A program made the translations under genes and the position numbers. A stretch of 64,000 nucleotides of DNA from Synechococcus sp. JA-2-3B'a(2-13) (GTDB lineage Bacteria > Cyanobacteriota > Cyanobacteriia > Thermostichales > Thermostichaceae). Below the pieces are notes generated by a model that did no database searches, was not told the origin of the DNA, and saw only the letters and a program-made list of their open reading frames with translations. Where the stretch lies: NCBI RefSeq assembly GCF_000013225.1, contig NC_007776.1:2486501-2550500 (forward strand), read 5' to 3'. Position 1 is the stretch's first letter. Every line of letters begins with the position of its first letter. Positions 49,351 to 60,344 of this stretch are shown here, piece by piece.

Positions 49351-51234
49351 ATGGCCAAAACAGAGCAACGCTTTGACTATGTCAAAATCGGCTTGGCTTC
49401 TCCAGAACGGATCATGGAGTGGGGCCAGCGCACCCTGCCGAATGGTCAAGTGGTGGGGGAAGTCACCAAGCCCGAGACCATCAATTACCGCACCCTCAAG
49501 CCGGAGATGGATGGTCTTTTCTGTGAGCGCATCTTTGGGCCGGCCAAAGACTGGGAATGCCACTGCGGTAAGTACAAGCGAGTACGGCATCGGGGGATCG
49601 TCTGCGAGCGCTGTGGGGTGGAGGTGACCGAGTCGCGGGTGCGCCGCCACCGCATGGGCTACATCAAGTTGGCCGCTCCGGTCACCCACGTTTGGTATTT
49701 GAAAGGGATCCCCAGCCACATCGCCACCCTGTTGGACATGCCGCTGCGGGATGTGGAGCAAGTGGTGTACTTCAACGCCTACGTAGTGGTGGATCCGGGC
49801 AATGCCCAGAATCTCTCCTACAAACAACTGTTGACGGAGGATCAATTCCTCGAGATCGAAGATCAGATGTACGAGGAGGGATCCGAACTGCAACTGCCGG
49901 AGAACTGGGCGATGATCGGGGCGGAGGCCATCGAGCGCCTGCTCAAGGATATCGACCTGGAAAAAGAGGCGGAGCAACTGCGGGAGGAGATCACCAGTGC
50001 TCGCGGCCAAAAGCGGGCGCGCCTGATCAAGCGGCTGCGGGTAATCGACAACTTCATCGCCACCGGATCCCGTCCGGAGTGGATGGTGTTGCGGGTGCTG
50101 CCGGTGATCCCGCCGGATCTGCGCCCCATGGTGCAGTTGGATGGGGGCCGCTTTGCCACCAGCGACCTCAACGATCTCTACCGTCGTGTGATCAACCGCA
50201 ACAACCGCCTGGCCCGGCTGCAGGAGATCATGGCGCCGGAGATCATTGTGCGCAACGAAAAGCGCATGCTCCAGGAGGCGGTGGACGCGCTGATCGACAA
50301 CGGTCGGCGGGGGCGCGTGGTGGCGGGGGCCAACAACCGTCCCCTCAAGTCCCTCTCCGACATCATCGAAGGCAAACAGGGGCGCTTCCGGCAAAACCTG
50401 TTGGGCAAACGGGTGGACTACTCCGGACGTTCGGTGATCGTGGTGGGGCCCAACCTGCGCATGCACCAGTGTGGCCTGCCCAAAGAGATGGCCATCGAGC
50501 TGTTCCAGCCCTTTGTCATCCACAAATTGATCAAGCGGGGCATTGTCAACAACATCAAGGCTGCCAAAAAGATGATCCAGAGCAATGACCCACAGATTTG
50601 GGATGTGCTGGAAGAGGTGATCGACGGCCACCCCGTCTTGCTCAACCGTGCCCCCACCCTGCACCGCCTGGGGATCCAAGCTTTTGAGCCAATCCTGGTG
50701 GAGGGAAGGGCGATTCAACTTCACCCTCTGGTTTGCCCCGCCTTCAATGCTGACTTCGACGGCGACCAGATGGCGGTGCATGTGCCCCTTTCTCTGGAAG
50801 CTCAGGCGGAAGCTCGCCTGCTGATGCTGGCCACCAACAACATCCTCTCCCCTGCCACTGGCGCCCCTATCATCACCCCCAGCCAAGATATGGTGTTGGG
50901 GTGCTACTACCTGACGGCGGACAACCCCCACGCGCCAGATATTGGCGATCGCTTCTTCGCCAGCTTGGAAGATGCTCTCATCGCCTACGACCGCGGCGCC
51001 ATCGGCCTGCACAGCAAGGTCTGGGTGCGCTACCACGGCCCGATGGAGTTGGGCAAGGGCGAAAAAGAGTCCGAGCCGCAAATTATCGAAGAAGCGGGCG
51101 GCATCCGCCTCAAGATCACCAACTACCGCCGTATCCGCGAAGATCAAAACGGCAACGTGATCAGCCAGTACATTCGCACCACGCCGGGCCGGATCATTTT
51201 TAACAAGACCGTGCAGGATATTTTGTCTGCGTAG
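49351..51234 (+). CDS. rpoC1: RNA polymerase gamma subunit (N-terminal beta' part)
   Basis: 627-residue subunit equal to the N-terminal part of bacterial beta'; the split is a cyanobacterial and plastid hallmark. The zinc ribbon has Cys70, Cys72, Cys85 and Cys88 in [20 protein letters not shown]. The catalytic magnesium motif [12 protein letters not shown] is at about residues 464-476. Also visible: [36 protein letters not shown] and [20 protein letters not shown]. Start ATG 49351 with AGGAGGA about 9 bases upstream. It lies between rpoB and rpoC2 in one operon. Confidence 0.98.
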   Translation: MAKTEQRFDYVKIGLASPERIMEWGQRTLPNGQVVGEVTKPETINYRTLKPEMDGLFCERIFGPAKDWECHCGKYKRVRHRGIVCERCGVEVTESRVRRHRMGYIKLAAPVTHVWYLKGIPSHIATLLDMPLRDVEQVVYFNAYVVVDPGNAQNLSYKQLLTEDQFLEIEDQMYEEGSELQLPENWAMIGAEAIERLLKDIDLEKEAEQLREEITSARGQKRARLIKRLRVIDNFIATGSRPEWMVLRVLPVIPPDLRPMVQLDGGRFATSDLNDLYRRVINRNNRLARLQEIMAPEIIVRNEKRMLQEAVDALIDNGRRGRVVAGANNRPLKSLSDIIEGKQGRFRQNLLGKRVDYSGRSVIVVGPNLRMHQCGLPKEMAIELFQPFVIHKLIKRGIVNNIKAAKKMIQSNDPQIWDVLEEVIDGHPVLLNRAPTLHRLGIQAFEPILVEGRAIQLHPLVCPAFNADFDGDQMAVHVPLSLEAQAEARLLMLATNNILSPATGAPIITPSQDMVLGCYYLTADNPHAPDIGDRFFASLEDALIAYDRGAIGLHSKVWVRYHGPMELGKGEKESEPQIIEEAGGIRLKITNYRRIREDQNGNVISQYIRTTPGRIIFNKTVQDILSA

Positions 51235-51287
51235 TTACCCTCTGCCGTAGGACGGCTCTTCTCTCCCCTTCTCTCTAGCGAGGCATC

Positions 51288-54200
51288 ATGAGCGAAAAAG
51301 GACGATTTTCCGCTGGCCTGTCGCGGCAGGCTGCCGACGGCAACAAAGCCGACGCCCCTTTGCCCCCTGTGCCCTTTCGCAACTATCAAATTGGCAAAAA
51401 AGAGCTGCGCAACCTAATTGCTTGGTCTTTTGCCCGCTACGGCACAGCCCGCACCGCTCAGATGGCGGATGCTCTGAAGACCCTGGGCTTCAAATACGCC
51501 ACCCAGGCAGCCGTCTCCATCAGCGTCGAAGATCTGCGCGTTCCCCCCAGCAAGCGGCAGTTGTTGGCACAAGCGGAAGCCGAGATCGAGGCGGCCACCG
51601 AGCGCTATACCCGTGGAGAAATCACAGAGGTGGAGCGCTACCAAAAGGTGATCGACACCTGGAACCAGATCAACGACCAGATCAAAGAGGAGATGCTCAA
51701 CAACTTCCGGCAGAACGATCCCCTCAACTCCGTTTACATGATGGCCAACTCGGGGGCAAGGGGGAACGTCTCCCAGGTGCGCCAGTTGGTGGGCATGCGC
51801 GGCCTGATGGCCAACCCCCAGGGGAGGATCATCGATTTGCCCATCAAAACCAATTTCCGCGAGGGCCTGACCGTTACCGAATACATCATCTCTTCCTATG
51901 GGGCCCGCAAGGGTTTAGTGGATACGGCCCTGCGCACCGCCGACTCCGGCTACCTCACCCGCCGCTTGGTGGACGTGTCTCAGGATGTGATCGTGCGGGA
52001 ATCCGACTGCGGCACTGAGCAGGGCATCCTTCTGGAATACCTGATGGACGGGGACAAGGTGGTGGTGTCTCTGGAGGAGCGCTTGGTGGGCCGAGTGTTG
52101 GCGCGCGACGTGGTGCATCCACAAACCCAGGAGATCCTCGCCCGCCGCAACCAAGAAGTGGATCACGACTTGGCTAGAACCATTGCAGAGGCTGGCATCC
52201 GCCAGGTGATGGTGCGTTCTCCCCTCACCTGTGAAGCCAACCGCTCCGTGTGCCGGATGTGCTACGGCTGGAGCTTGGCCCATTCCCGCTTGGTGGATCT
52301 GGGGGAAGCGGTCGGGATCATCGCCGCCCAATCGATTGGGGAGCCGGGCACCCAGTTGACGATGCGCACCTTCCACACGGGAGGCGTGTTTACAGGGGAG
52401 GTGGCCCGCCAAATTCGCGCCCCCTTTGCGGGTGTGGTGCGGTTCCCGAAAAATCTGCGCACCCGCCCCTTCCGTACCCGCCACGGCGACGATGCTCTAC
52501 AAGTGGAGGTAAACAACCAAATCATCTTGGAAGGCCCAGACGGTCAACGGGAGTCCTTCGACATGACTCAGGGATCCACCCTGCTGGTGCGGGACGGAGC
52601 CCAGGTGCAGCGGGATCAGTTGATTGCAGAGGTGTCCCTGGCCAAGGCCAGCCGTAAGAGCACCGAGAAAGCCCAGAAAGAGGTGGTGGCCGACCTGGCT
52701 GGAGAAATTCGCTTTGCCGATCTGCCCATCGAGGAGAAGACTGACCGCCAGGGTAACACCACCTACACTGCCCAGCGGCAGGGATTGATCTGGGTGATGT
52801 CTGGACAGGTGTACAACCTGCCTCCGGGGGCCGAGCCGGTGGTGAAAAACGGGGATCGGGTGCAGGCGGGGGATGTGATCGCCGAAACCTCGCTGGTGAC
52901 GGAGCATGGCGGCATTGTGCGGCTACCGGAGCGCAGCGACACCAGAAGTGGGCGCGAGGTGGAGATCATCAACGCTTCGGTGGTGTTGCGGGAAGCACGG
53001 GTACGGGTGGAATCCCACCAGGGGCGGGAGCAGTTTTTGCTGGACACTTCTAGTGGGCAGACCTTCGTCCTCAAGGCCACTCCGGGCACCAAAGTAGGCA
53101 ACGACGAGGTGGTGGCGGAGCTGATCGACAACCACTTCCGCAGTCAGACGGGAGGCTTGGTGAAGTTCGCCGGCATTGAGGTGGCACGGCGCGGCAAGGC
53201 CAAGCAAGGTTACGAAGTCATCCAGGGCGGCACCCTGCTGTGGATCCCAGAAGAGACCCACGAGGTGAACAAGGACATCTCCCTGCTGAACGTGGACGAT
53301 GGCCAGTATGTGGAAGCAGGCACTGAGGTGGTGAAAGACATCTTTTGCCAGAATGCCGGTGTTGTCGAAGTCATCCAGAAGAACGACATTCTGCGGGAGA
53401 TTGTCATCAAGCCGGGATCCCTGCATCTGGTGGACAACCCCGCCGACTTGGAAGTGAAAAGTGGCACCCTAATCCAGCCAGGGCAACCGGTGCTCAGCAG
53501 CATCGTTCCCGACCGACTGGTCTACCTGGAACACGTGGAAACTCCCGAAGGCCCAGGCTTGCTGCTGCGTCCGGTGCAGGAGTACGAGATCCCCGACCGG
53601 CCCTTGGTGCCCACTCAAGAGTCCACCAGCGAGTCCGGTCGCTCCATTCGTCTGCGGGCGGTGCAGCGGGTTCCCTTCAAAGATGGGGAGCGGGTGAAGT
53701 CGGTAGGCCCTGTAGAGCTCCTGCGCACCCAACTGGTGCTGGAAATCGATACCGACGCCCCACAACTGAAGGCCGATATCGAGCTGATCCAAGATGAGAA
53801 GGATCCAGATATTCGCCGCCTGCAACTGGTGATTCTGGAAACCCTGTTGCTGCGCCGCGACGTGGAAGCGGATCTGACGCAGGGGAGTACCCACACGCGG
53901 CTGTTGGTGAAGGAAGGAGACTCCATCGCCAGCGGAGATGTTATCGCCCGCACCGAAATCCAAGCCAAAAAGGCCGGGATCGTCCAAGGGATCCGCGAGG
54001 GAGCGGAGGTGGTACGGCGGGTGCTGGTGATTACCGACGACGATCTGGTGCAGGTGCCCCTGACGGGCCCAGCCAATGTGGAAGTGGGGGCGCTGGTGCG
54101 GGTTGGGGACGAGCTTGCTCCCGGGATCCCTTCTCCACAGTCAGGACAGGTGATGCAGATAACGGACGGCCAAGTCCTGTTGCGGATGGCGCGGCCCTAC

Positions 54201-55202
54201 TTGGTTTCTGCGGGTGCCATCCTGCAGGTACGGAATGGCGATCTGGTGCAGCGGGGGGATTCTCTGGCCCTCCTGGTGTTCGAGCGGGCCAAGACAGGGG
54301 ACATCATCCAGGGTCTGCCGCGGATTGAGGAGCTGCTGGAGGCCCGCAAGCCCAAGGAAATGTGTGTTCTGGCCAAGCGGCCCGGCACCGTTCAACTGAG
54401 CTGGCGGGGAGAAGAGCCAGATCTCAAGGTCATCGAAGCCGATGGCACGGTTAGAGACTATTCTGTGCTGCCGGGGCAGAGCTTGATCGTGGTAGATGGA
54501 CAGCCGGTGGGGGTGGGGGATCCCCTAACCGATGGCCCTGCCAACCCCCACGACCTCTTGGAGATCTACTACGAGTACCATCGCCAAACCTTGGGAGATG
54601 ACCAAGCCGCACGGTTGGCTCTGCGGGAGGTGCAGCGCTTCTTTGTCAACGAAGTGCAGAACGTCTACCGCTCCCAGGGGGTGGAGATCTCCGACAAACA
54701 CATCGAGATCGTGGTGCGCCAGATGACCTCCAAGGTGCGGGTGGATGATGGCGGCGACACCATCCTGCTGCCGGGCGAGCTGGTGGAGTTGCGGGAAATC
54801 CAGCAGATCAATGCCACCATGGCCATTACTGGAGGAGCGCCGGCCAAATACACGCCCGTCCTGCTGGGGATCACCAAGGCCAGCTTGAATACCGACAGCT
54901 TCATCTCAGCGGCCAGCTTCCAGGAAACCACCCGCGTGCTTACAGAGGCGGCCATCGAGGGCAAATCCGACTGGCTGCGCGGCTTGAAGGAAAACGTAAT
55001 CATCGGGCGCTTGATCCCGGCAGGCACGGGCTTCACCACCTACGAGGAGATTGCCGCCGAGCCGGAGCCTGACGAAGAGGAGGAAGAGCCTGCGGTGTTG
55101 CCGGAGCTGCCGCCTCGTTTGATCTTGGAAGATGATCAATTGATCGACGATTCCACCCCTGCCTTCGACGAGCTAGAGGAGGATGACGACGAGGAGGAGT
55201 GA
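51288..55202 (+). CDS. rpoC2: RNA polymerase beta' subunit (C-terminal part)
   Basis: 1304-residue subunit equal to the C-terminal part of bacterial beta'. [20 protein letters not shown], the trigger-loop region [20 protein letters not shown] with [20 protein letters not shown], the second zinc site [39 protein letters not shown] and [15 protein letters not shown]-type [19 protein letters not shown] are present. A long insertion of sandwich-barrel hybrid motifs fills residues 380-1000, as usual in cyanobacteria. The conserved end has [20 protein letters not shown] and [16 protein letters not shown]. The tail is acidic ([11 protein letters not shown]). The last bases overlap the start of the family 5 uracil-DNA glycosylase by 20 bp. 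Confidence 0.98.
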   Translation: MSEKGRFSAGLSRQAADGNKADAPLPPVPFRNYQIGKKELRNLIAWSFARYGTARTAQMADALKTLGFKYATQAAVSISVEDLRVPPSKRQLLAQAEAEIEAATERYTRGEITEVERYQKVIDTWNQINDQIKEEMLNNFRQNDPLNSVYMMANSGARGNVSQVRQLVGMRGLMANPQGRIIDLPIKTNFREGLTVTEYIISSYGARKGLVDTALRTADSGYLTRRLVDVSQDVIVRESDCGTEQGILLEYLMDGDKVVVSLEERLVGRVLARDVVHPQTQEILARRNQEVDHDLARTIAEAGIRQVMVRSPLTCEANRSVCRMCYGWSLAHSRLVDLGEAVGIIAAQSIGEPGTQLTMRTFHTGGVFTGEVARQIRAPFAGVVRFPKNLRTRPFRTRHGDDALQVEVNNQIILEGPDGQRESFDMTQGSTLLVRDGAQVQRDQLIAEVSLAKASRKSTEKAQKEVVADLAGEIRFADLPIEEKTDRQGNTTYTAQRQGLIWVMSGQVYNLPPGAEPVVKNGDRVQAGDVIAETSLVTEHGGIVRLPERSDTRSGREVEIINASVVLREARVRVESHQGREQFLLDTSSGQTFVLKATPGTKVGNDEVVAELIDNHFRSQTGGLVKFAGIEVARRGKAKQGYEVIQGGTLLWIPEETHEVNKDISLLNVDDGQYVEAGTEVVKDIFCQNAGVVEVIQKNDILREIVIKPGSLHLVDNPADLEVKSGTLIQPGQPVLSSIVPDRLVYLEHVETPEGPGLLLRPVQEYEIPDRPLVPTQESTSESGRSIRLRAVQRVPFKDGERVKSVGPVELLRTQLVLEIDTDAPQLKADIELIQDEKDPDIRRLQLVILETLLLRRDVEADLTQGSTHTRLLVKEGDSIASGDVIARTEIQAKKAGIVQGIREGAEVVRRVLVITDDDLVQVPLTGPANVEVGALVRVGDELAPGIPSPQSGQVMQITDGQVLLRMARPYLVSAGAILQVRNGDLVQRGDSLALLVFERAKTGDIIQGLPRIEELLEARKPKEMCVLAKRPGTVQLSWRGEEPDLKVIEADGTVRDYSVLPGQSLIVVDGQPVGVGDPLTDGPANPHDLLEIYYEYHRQTLGDDQAARLALREVQRFFVNEVQNVYRSQGVEISDKHIEIVVRQMTSKVRVDDGGDTILLPGELVELREIQQINATMAITGGAPAKYTPVLLGITKASLNTDSFISAASFQETTRVLTEAAIEGKSDWLRGLKENVIIGRLIPAGTGFTTYEEIAAEPEPDEEEEEPAVLPELPPRLILEDDQLIDDSTPAFDELEEDDDEEE

Positions 55203-55905
55203 GGCGCTGGGTCTCCAGGATTGGGCCACTTTGCAAACTGAAATCGTCAGTTGCTGCCGCTGCCCCCGCTTGGTGGCCTGGCGAGAGTCAGTCGCCCTTC
55301 AGAAGGTGGCCCGTTTTCGCGACCAGCTCTACTGGGGCCGACCGGTGCCAGGGTTCGGGGATCCGCAGGCGCGGCTGTGGGTGATCGGGTTGGCGCCGGC
55401 AGCCCATGGGGGCAACCGCACCGGGCGCGTGTTTACCGGGGATCCCAGCGGGGACTGGCTGTTTCGCGCCCTGTACCGAGCCGGGTTTGCCAATCAGCCC
55501 ACCTCTACCCACCGAGAGGATGGCCTGCAATTGCAGGATTGCTACATCTCGGCAGTGGTGCGCTGTGTGCCCCCGGAGAACCGCCCCACCGCCATAGAAG
55601 CCAAGACCTGCCTGGGCTACCTGAAGCAAGAGCTGGAGCTGCTAACCCAGGTGCGAGTGATCCTGACGTTGGGGCATTTTGCCTTCCAACACGCTCTGAC
55701 GCTCTTGCCACCTCTCAGGCCCCGTCCCCGCTTTGGCCACAATTGCGTTATTCCTTTGGCAGAGGGTCGCTATTTGCTGGCGTCTTACCATCCCAGCCGG
55801 CGCAACACCGCCACACGGCTGCTGACGGAGCCGATGTTGGATGCCGTTTTCGCGCAAGCCCAGCAGTTGCTGTCTGGTAAGCCAGCCCGACCGGGTGAGC
55901 ATTAG
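55183..55905 (+). CDS. Uracil-DNA glycosylase, family 5 (UDGb)
   Basis: 240-residue repair enzyme. The family 5 motif [20 protein letters not shown] with [20 protein letters not shown] distinguishes it from family 4; Cys pairs for an iron-sulfur cluster are in [14 protein letters not shown] and [20 protein letters not shown]. Catalysis in family 5 uses other residues than the Asp of family 1 motif A. The C-terminal [14 protein letters not shown] matches the family loop. Start ATG 55183 lies inside the last codons of rpoC2, so it is probably read from the rpo transcript. Its stop overlaps tenA's stop by three to four bases on the other strand. Confidence 0.9.
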   Translation: MTTRRSEALGLQDWATLQTEIVSCCRCPRLVAWRESVALQKVARFRDQLYWGRPVPGFGDPQARLWVIGLAPAAHGGNRTGRVFTGDPSGDWLFRALYRAGFANQPTSTHREDGLQLQDCYISAVVRCVPPENRPTAIEAKTCLGYLKQELELLTQVRVILTLGHFAFQHALTLLPPLRPRPRFGHNCVIPLAEGRYLLASYHPSRRNTATRLLTEPMLDAVFAQAQQLLSGKPARPGEH

Positions 55906-56561
55906 GCGGGTTGCCAAGATTCGAGGCGATAGGCACTGTCCCAAAACAGCCATTCCAACCGGGAGGCAGTGACAAAAGCTGCCCTCATCTTTTCCCGCAG
56001 CGGCTCTGTAGCCTGCTGAGCGACGGAGTCGGTGATGTCCAAAGCCTGCTGCACCACTTGGGCAAATTCTTCCCCGGCGTAGGTGTCGATCCACTGTTGG
56101 TAGGGATTGTCGGGCTGTGCGGTGCGATAGATGGCGGATCCCACCTCTCGGTAGATCCAAAAGCAGGGCAGCACAGCGGCAATGGCCACCTCATAGGGAT
56201 CCACAGCCGCCGCAGCCAACAAAAAACGGGTATAGGCGAAGCAGGCAGGGGCATAGGCTGTTTCGGGTTGAATGTCGTAGAGGCGAAAATAGCTTTCGTG
56301 CAGGCTGCGTTCGGCCACAATGGCTCCCAGGGCAAAGTTCAAGAAACTCACCACCTGCTCAGCCCCTTCGGAACGAGCTCCAATCAAGGCCAGGGCGCGG
56401 GCAAAATCCGTGAGATAAAGAGCATCTTGCTGCAAATAAAACTGGAACCGCTGCCGCGATAGGCTGCCCGCTGCCAACTCTCGGTTGAAGGGGTGATCGA
56501 GGATTTGCTTGTAGATGGGCTGAATGGCTTGCCAAAGGTGGGCAGTAAAGGACTGGGGCAT
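55902..56561 (-). CDS. tenA: TenA/thiaminase II family protein
   Basis: 219-residue all-helical enzyme that, in bacteria, hydrolyses aminopyrimidine breakdown products of thiamine for salvage. FTAHLWQAIQPIYKQILDHP opens the protein, then LSRQRFQFYLQQDALYLTDF, IAAVLPCFWIYREVGSAIYR with the Cys of the active site, YQQWIDTYAGEEFAQVVQQA and the C-terminal ASRLEWLFWDSAYRLESW with the catalytic Glu. All match TenA. Together with thiO-thiS-thiG this makes four thiamine genes in the window, but they are 46 kb apart. Confidence 0.92.
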   Translation of the reverse strand: MPQSFTAHLWQAIQPIYKQILDHPFNRELAAGSLSRQRFQFYLQQDALYLTDFARALALIGARSEGAEQVVSFLNFALGAIVAERSLHESYFRLYDIQPETAYAPACFAYTRFLLAAAAVDPYEVAIAAVLPCFWIYREVGSAIYRTAQPDNPYQQWIDTYAGEEFAQVVQQALDITDSVAQQATEPLREKMRAAFVTASRLEWLFWDSAYRLESWQPA

Positions 56562-56881
56562 GGCGACCGTCTCTCGGCGTTTGGTCTTCAGCTAGAAATT
56601 GCAGGAGCCCCGCACTGTACCTATAAAGTCAGTGTTGGGAGGAATGCTATAATAATACTGCGGGCACCAGAAACGGTCTTTTTAAGGCACTGGTAACGGT
56701 CGATTGGGGGTGCAGTAAACCACCCCAGAGGCTCGTGGTTGGCTTGCTAACTGCAGGGCTACTAAAAGCCCGCTCCGTACCGCCTAGCGGTTGGTGTCGG
56801 GTAGTTTACTCGATTGGTGATTGGCCTGACCAGGGCCAGCACCTCTGCTGGGGCTGAGGCTTTCTTCATTTTGAATCTCAA
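56562..56881. other. Intergenic region containing a solo IS605-type end
   Basis: 320 bases between tenA and aar, both on the minus strand. Apart from the solo right end (56707-56809) it shows a TATAATAATA stretch near 56648 with no gene downstream. Confidence 0.5.
56707..56809 (+). mobile_element. Solo right end of the IS200/IS605-type element
   Basis: About 100 bp resembling 21450-21573, the 3' end of tnpB plus right end. Shared stretches include GTAAACCA, GTGGTTGGCTTGC, CAGGGCTAC and the terminal GGGTAGTTTAC. A hairpin ACCGCCTAGCGGT (56779-56791) stands where the full element has its repeat-invaded end. No tnpB body or left end accompanies it. In related elements this part of the transcript forms the TnpB guide RNA scaffold. 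Confidence 0.7.
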
Positions 56882-57907
56882 TTAGGCTTCGGGCATGAGG
56901 GGGCGAAACCCATGCTTGCGGGAAAGCTGCCCGATCAGATCCAATTTCTCAAGGGTGATCAAATTACGGCCCCAACTGAAATTGGTGTACAGCCCCTCAA
57001 ACTCCAGCAGCATGGATTCAGCAAAGCAGGCAAAAAGCTGACGGGCCGGGTTGGCCACATTCAAAAACTGCATGATGTTCCATTCAATATCCAAAGAGTG
57101 CTCCACCATCCCCCCGTCAATGACGTAGAGTCCCTTTCGCTGCAAGCTGGAGGCGATGTTCTTTGGGTAGCCACCGTCGATGATGACACAGGGATCCGGC
57201 AAAACTTGGGGATCGAGGGCCATGCCCTGGCTCATGCTGGCCACCCAAACGATAAAGTCAGCGCGGGGCAGGGCCTCTTCCAGCGAAGAGATCTCCCCCT
57301 GCTTGAGCTTGGCCTGCAATTCCTCCAGACGCCGTCGCTCTCGGGCGATGAGCAACAATTTGCCCAAGTGAGTGTGGGCCACCAACCATTGACAAATGGC
57401 GCTGCCGATATCTCCGGTCGCCCCCACCACCGCAACCGTAGCGGCTGCCAAGTCCATGGCGTAGCGCTGGGCCGCCAACTGCAGTTGCTGACAGATGATG
57501 TAGGCCGTGTGGGTATTGCCGGTGGTAAAGCGTTGGATCTCCAAGTCGATGTTGCGGACTCGCCGGAGACTGTCGAGGCGAAAAGTCTCAAAAATGATGC
57601 TGCTAAATCCCCCCAAAGCCGTAATGTTCAAGCCGCGCCGCTGGGCTAGGGCCATGGCATTCAACACTTTCCGACAAGCTGCCTTCACCCGTCCCCCCGC
57701 CAACATCTCCGGCAAGAAACAGGATTCGACGTACTGCCCATAAATCTTTTGGCCGGTGATGCTGGTTACCGTGATCTCGTCCACCACCTGAGGGGGAGCC
57801 ATGCACCAGAACTCCAGGTCGCTCTCCGCATATTCGGAATAACCCAGCTTGTCTGCCACCCGCTTCGCATGGGCCAGGCTGGTCAAGTGCCCAATCAGGC
57901 CGAACAT
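56882..57907 (-). CDS. aar: Acyl-ACP reductase
   Basis: Reduces fatty acyl-ACP to fatty aldehyde, step one of cyanobacterial alkane synthesis. The 341-residue protein carries the NADPH-binding motif [20 protein letters not shown] near residue 158 and Cys294 in [20 protein letters not shown], the position of the acyl-thioester cysteine known from Synechococcus elongatus. The N-terminal [20 protein letters not shown] and [11 protein letters not shown] are also conserved. It follows ado by 110 bp on the same strand, the usual gene order, so both are probably one operon. Confidence 0.96.
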   Translation of the reverse strand: MFGLIGHLTSLAHAKRVADKLGYSEYAESDLEFWCMAPPQVVDEITVTSITGQKIYGQYVESCFLPEMLAGGRVKAACRKVLNAMALAQRRGLNITALGGFSSIIFETFRLDSLRRVRNIDLEIQRFTTGNTHTAYIICQQLQLAAQRYAMDLAAATVAVVGATGDIGSAICQWLVAHTHLGKLLLIARERRRLEELQAKLKQGEISSLEEALPRADFIVWVASMSQGMALDPQVLPDPCVIIDGGYPKNIASSLQRKGLYVIDGGMVEHSLDIEWNIMQFLNVANPARQLFACFAESMLLEFEGLYTNFSWGRNLITLEKLDLIGQLSRKHGFRPLMPEA

Positions 57908-58017
57908 AAAGGTTTACCCGCTTGGATAACTGATGGATCCCATCAAAACATGTCCATACCCGCCTGTAGCCAGCCTAGAACTGCAGTCCGCCGGCAGAGG
58001 ATGAATGCTGAGGTGGG

Positions 58018-58755
58018 TCATGCTGCCCGCAAACCCTGGGCTGAGAGGCGCATCACCTCGCGGGTGCTGAAGCCGATGTTGGCCAGCGCCTCTCCATAGG
58101 CAATCATAAAATCCTCGACGATGGCCTCGCGATCCATATAGATGGCTTCTACATCCTGGTCCACCTGCTGCAGCATCTGCCAGACCAAGGGCAGGTTCTG
58201 GGCGTTGGCCGCTTCGATCTGCCCTTTGACCTCGCCAAAATGCTCCCCTAGCCAGCGCTCTCCAAAATTGAGGTGCAGATATTCATCCTTGACCACCCCC
58301 TCGGTGATCTTGCGGGCAAACTCATCGGCGACGGGGATGTAGATGTTGTAGGCGGCAATGGCAAAGCATTCGATGATCAGCGACTGAATGACCAAGCAGG
58401 TAACTAGGTCTCCGGCTGCTGCCGCTTTTTGGAAATTGTTGCGCAAAGGGGCGAAGAAAGTGCGGGCAAACTCCCTATCCGGCTCTACCTGCAGGTTTTT
58501 GCCGCAGGATTGAAAGCCTTTCATGTGCCGCAATTCCATCTTGGCCAGCTTGTGCAGCTCCTCTGCCCCTTCCGGCAACATCTCGGCCAGCTTGAGGTAG
58601 TTGTCGTGGGCTTCTTGTTCCCCTTCGATCACAATGCCGTTGATGCGAGAGTAGGCCTGCCGGTAAACCGCGCTGCCATAGTCCAAGGTGGTGCCACCCT
58701 CATCGGCTAAAGGCTGGGGGGTATTGGGCAGGACGTTCACTGGGGCCATACTCAT
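58018..58755 (-). CDS. ado: Aldehyde-deformylating oxygenase
   Basis: Non-heme diiron enzyme turning fatty aldehydes into alkanes and formate. All six iron ligands are present at constant offset (+14) from the S. elongatus protein: Glu46 (IVIEGEQ), Glu74 and His77 (KMELRH), Glu129 (SLIIEC), Glu158 and His161 (KDEYLH). Length 245 aa; the first 25 residues are variable. ATG at 58755 or 58749 could be used, with GAGGAGA upstream in favour of the first. It is the first gene of ado-aar. Confidence 0.97.
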   Translation of the reverse strand: MSMAPVNVLPNTPQPLADEGGTTLDYGSAVYRQAYSRINGIVIEGEQEAHDNYLKLAEMLPEGAEELHKLAKMELRHMKGFQSCGKNLQVEPDREFARTFFAPLRNNFQKAAAAGDLVTCLVIQSLIIECFAIAAYNIYIPVADEFARKITEGVVKDEYLHLNFGERWLGEHFGEVKGQIEAANAQNLPLVWQMLQQVDQDVEAIYMDREAIVEDFMIAYGEALANIGFSTREVMRLSAQGLRAA

Positions 58756-58943
58756 GCATCTCCTCTCGGTGTTGTTTGGGTGTTGTTGATTGTCTATGCT
58801 GACTCGACAATCGCCTCGATTGCAGTTGAATCGCTCTCTTAATCAGAATAGCTGTAGCTGCCGCAGAATTGGCGGGATTCCTTTTGCGGAATGATAGGGG
58901 TCTGCTAGGGTGAGGGTTCGAGTGCCGTTGTGGAGCCTGCTGT

Positions 58944-59252
58944 ATGTCTGCTCTTGGGGATGGCCTGAACCAACTGCGCCAGTTGCTGGTGGAGCTGGAG
59001 GAACGATCCCTCGATCAGCCGGTTGGCAGTGCCGAAGAGGTGCTACAGGCGATCGAGCTAGCCACGGCTTTTGAGCTGTTTGAGGCGGAGAGCAGCGGTT
59101 TGCTGCTGCAGATTGTGGCCAATCTCTGGGATCGGGTACGGCAGCAGGATTTGTCTCCAGGGGAGATTCAGACGGTATCGGAGAAGTTGCGGGCGGTGGG
59201 CTATACCGATGCCGAAATTCAGGAGATCCTGGACTTGGAGCCGGAGGACTAG
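58944..59252 (+). CDS. Conserved-looking 102-aa protein of unknown function
   Basis: 102-residue acidic protein without membrane segments. It is predicted mainly helical (GLNQLRQLLVELEERSLDQP, LATAFELFEAESSGLLLQIV, LSPGEIQTVSEKLRAVGYTD). The end AEIQEILDLEPED resembles a short ubiquitin-associated-like helix but I would not name it. Codon usage is like that of its neighbours and the frame has clean boundaries, so it is likely real. It is divergent from ado. Confidence 0.6.
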   Translation: MSALGDGLNQLRQLLVELEERSLDQPVGSAEEVLQAIELATAFELFEAESSGLLLQIVANLWDRVRQQDLSPGEIQTVSEKLRAVGYTDAEIQEILDLEPED

Positions 59253-59266
59253 CCCCATTTCCCCCT

Positions 59267-59761
59267 CTAGGCTTGAACCATGCCCAGCTCCACCGGTGTA
59301 ACACCCGCTTCCATCTGAGTGGTGGCGTCGTAGCAAGCCCCTCGCAGGTTGGCCAGCTTGAGTTTGCACTGGGCAAGAAGGGCTCCTCTCAAGTTGGCCC
59401 CGGTGAGATTGGCCCCTGCCAGGTCCGCTTGGCTGAGATCGGCTTCGCTCAAGTCCGCTTCGGCCAGGTTGGCCCCACGCAAGTTGGCTCCTTGCAATCG
59501 GGATCCCTGCAGTTTAGCTTTTTCTAGGTTGGCCAGCCGCAGGTTGGATCCCTGCAGATCCGCTTGGCTGAGGTCGGCGCCGCTCAGGTAGGCCCGCTCC
59601 AGGTTGGCAGAGGCCAGCTTTGCCTGGCGGAGAATGGATCCCCCCAAGTCGATCCCGGCCAAGTCGGCCCCGGCCAGATCAGCTCCGGCCAGTTGGCTGT
59701 TGCTGAAGTCCCGCTCACCGCTGCCGTAGCGTTGCAATAGGTCTGCTCCAGTTTCCACCAT
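59267..59761 (-). CDS. Pentapeptide-repeat protein
   Basis: 164-residue cytosolic pentapeptide protein without signal peptide: about 23 consecutive A(D/N)LXX units from residue 22, such as LAGADLAGADLAGIDLGGSI, ANLERAYLSGADLSQADLQG and ADLSQADLAGANLTGANLRG, preceded by a short ETGADLLQRYGSGERDFSNS cap. This builds a long beta helix. Start ATG 59761 puts the cap directly at the N-terminus; an upstream ATG at 59776 adds five residues. It is convergent with the 102-aa gene. Function unknown. Confidence 0.82.
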   Translation of the reverse strand: MVETGADLLQRYGSGERDFSNSQLAGADLAGADLAGIDLGGSILRQAKLASANLERAYLSGADLSQADLQGSNLRLANLEKAKLQGSRLQGANLRGANLAEADLSEADLSQADLAGANLTGANLRGALLAQCKLKLANLRGACYDATTQMEAGVTPVELGMVQA

Positions 59762-59861
59762 CGCTGTTTTCCACACCGGACGAATGGATCCTACCTAGGA
59801 ATAGAAGGGCCGCCAAGAGCACGCTAGGATAGGCGCAAGCCGTTTTCCGGGATCCCCCCTT

Positions 59862-60170
59862 ATGAGCTTGCCCCGTGTGCCCCGAACTCGACCTCGCCCC
59901 AAGCTGCGCTCGATCCCTCGCCGCCAAACCGAATCCGCCCTCTATGCCGAAATGCAGCAGCTCACTGTCGAAAAGCAGCGGCTCAACCAAGAGCTAGAGT
60001 TTATTCGAGAGCGGCAAGGGCAAATCCACGCGCGACTCCAGGAAATCGAGCAGGCCATGCAGCACCTTCAGCAGGAGGCAAAAGCCTTCCGGGATCCCGC
60101 TCCTGCCTCTGAACCCGCCCAGCTCAGATCCCGCCCTTCCCGCTTCCCGCCCATGACCTTCGAGTATTGA
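59862..60170 (+). CDS. Small coiled-coil protein resembling gas-vesicle GvpV
   Basis: 102-residue protein: basic Pro/Arg-rich start (RVPRTRPRPKLRSIPRRQTE), then a helix from about residue 24 to 75 (LYAEMQQLTVEKQRLNQELE, FIRERQGQIHARLQEIEQAM) and a polar tail. The pattern of RPKLRSIPRRQTES followed by a YxxxxxLTxEKQRLNQELEF helix resembles cyanobacterial GvpV. No other gas-vesicle gene is visible, so a gas-vesicle role is not supported by context. Treat it as a coiled-coil protein of unknown role. Confidence 0.5.
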   Translation: MSLPRVPRTRPRPKLRSIPRRQTESALYAEMQQLTVEKQRLNQELEFIRERQGQIHARLQEIEQAMQHLQQEAKAFRDPAPASEPAQLRSRPSRFPPMTFEY

Positions 60171-60344
60171 GGGATCCTATAAATCTCAAAGAAGACCCAA
60201 GATTCAAAGCAGACCTAAGCAACAAGTCAGGGGATTCTGTAGCCAACTTAACTATTTGCTGCTTACCTCAACCCGACTCCAGAATCTGGGCCAGCGAACA
60301 GCTGTTCTCAAGCTGGCTGCACAGTTACCTGAACTTCAGGGCTT

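Noticed and set aside
49285-51147. Minus-strand open frame of 620 codons
   Set aside because: It lies exactly opposite rpoC1, which has all expected motifs; the antisense translation is His/Gln-rich and resembles nothing. High GC third positions keep such shadows open.
59862-60170. Gas-vesicle cluster
   Set aside because: One GvpV-like coiled-coil gene alone; no gvpA or other gas-vesicle gene is visible nearby.
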